From Clostridium beijerinckii (GTDB taxonomy: Bacteria > Bacillota > Clostridia > Clostridiales > Clostridiaceae): a DNA stretch of 7,500 nucleotides. Position numbers and translations under genes: made by a program. This document shows positions 7,410-7,500 of this stretch, one piece after another. Below the pieces are notes generated by a model. The model searched no databases, was not told where the DNA came from, and saw only the letters and a program-made list of their open reading frames with translations. The stretch lies in contig NZ_CP144906.1 in the NCBI RefSeq assembly GCF_036699995.1, positions 2,172,501-2,180,000 of the forward strand. The letters are read 5' to 3'. Positions within the stretch are counted from its first letter, which is position 1. Every line of letters begins with the position of its first letter.

Positions 7410-7500
7410 ATGAATTATACTATTTATGATTTGATAGAGCGACTTATTGATATTGAGAAGTATGCATTGGAGGTATATAAAAAAAATGAAGAAAATGCAA
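7410..7500 (+). CDS. Start of a protein gene, truncated by the window end
   Basis: An ATG at 7410 is preceded by AGGAGA (7396-7401) with 8 nt spacing, and the frame stays open for 30 codons to the window edge. The visible N-terminus, MNYTIYDLIERLIDIEKYAL followed by EVYKKNEENA, is a charged amphipathic helix with Glu in the LIDIEKYALEVYKK pattern. This resembles the first helix of ferritin-like/rubrerythrin-type proteins, where such Glu residues bind metal, but 30 residues are too few to assign a family. It is transcribed divergently from marR. Confidence 0.7.
   Translation, partial: MNYTIYDLIERLIDIEKYALEVYKKNEENA

Overview
The window looks like a stretch of chromosome from a low-GC Firmicute, most likely a Clostridium sensu stricto species. 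The support is the clostridial-type 23S and 5S rRNA sequence, very AT-rich protein-coding DNA rich in AAA, GAA, ATA and TTA codons, strong AGGAG-type ribosome binding sites and sigma-A-type promoters. The species cannot be named from this alone.

Positions 1 to about 1877 are the 3' end of a ribosomal RNA operon. It holds the last ~1505 nt of 23S rRNA (domain IV, peptidyl-transferase centre and sarcin-ricin loop all intact), a spacer with several hairpins, a tRNA-Asn(GTT) with encoded CCA, a 5S rRNA and a clear intrinsic terminator. The tRNA lies between 23S and 5S rather than between 16S and 23S. An AT-rich non-coding gap of about 350 nt follows.

Positions 2269-3837 encode a 522-residue, soluble, highly charged protein with a long central coiled coil. 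I do not recognise its family; it is the least explained gene here. Next, with its own promoter (TTTACA-16-TATAAT), is a class-3-type NAD(P)-dependent aldehyde dehydrogenase (3932-5332) with a complete set of catalytic residues.

The aldehyde dehydrogenase converges on a minus-strand pair: a MarR-family regulator (7204-6761) followed by a 12-TM drug/proton antiporter-like MFS transporter (6679-5510). The convergent gap contains two inverted repeats that may stop transcription from both sides. The marR/MFS pair appears to be a self-contained efflux module. A 21-bp palindrome plus an extra half-site lies in front of the MFS gene, and the same ATCTATAC half-site recurs in the marR promoter, which suggests MarR controls both. 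The marR promoter (TTGACA-17-TACAAT) sits so close to the ATG that the marR mRNA should be leaderless. A plus-strand gene starting at 7410 with a good RBS runs off the window end.

I see no CRISPR array, insertion sequence, phage gene or defence system that can be supported. The best candidates for something new are the coiled-coil protein, the leaderless marR promoter and its shared operator, and the structured convergent intergenic region.
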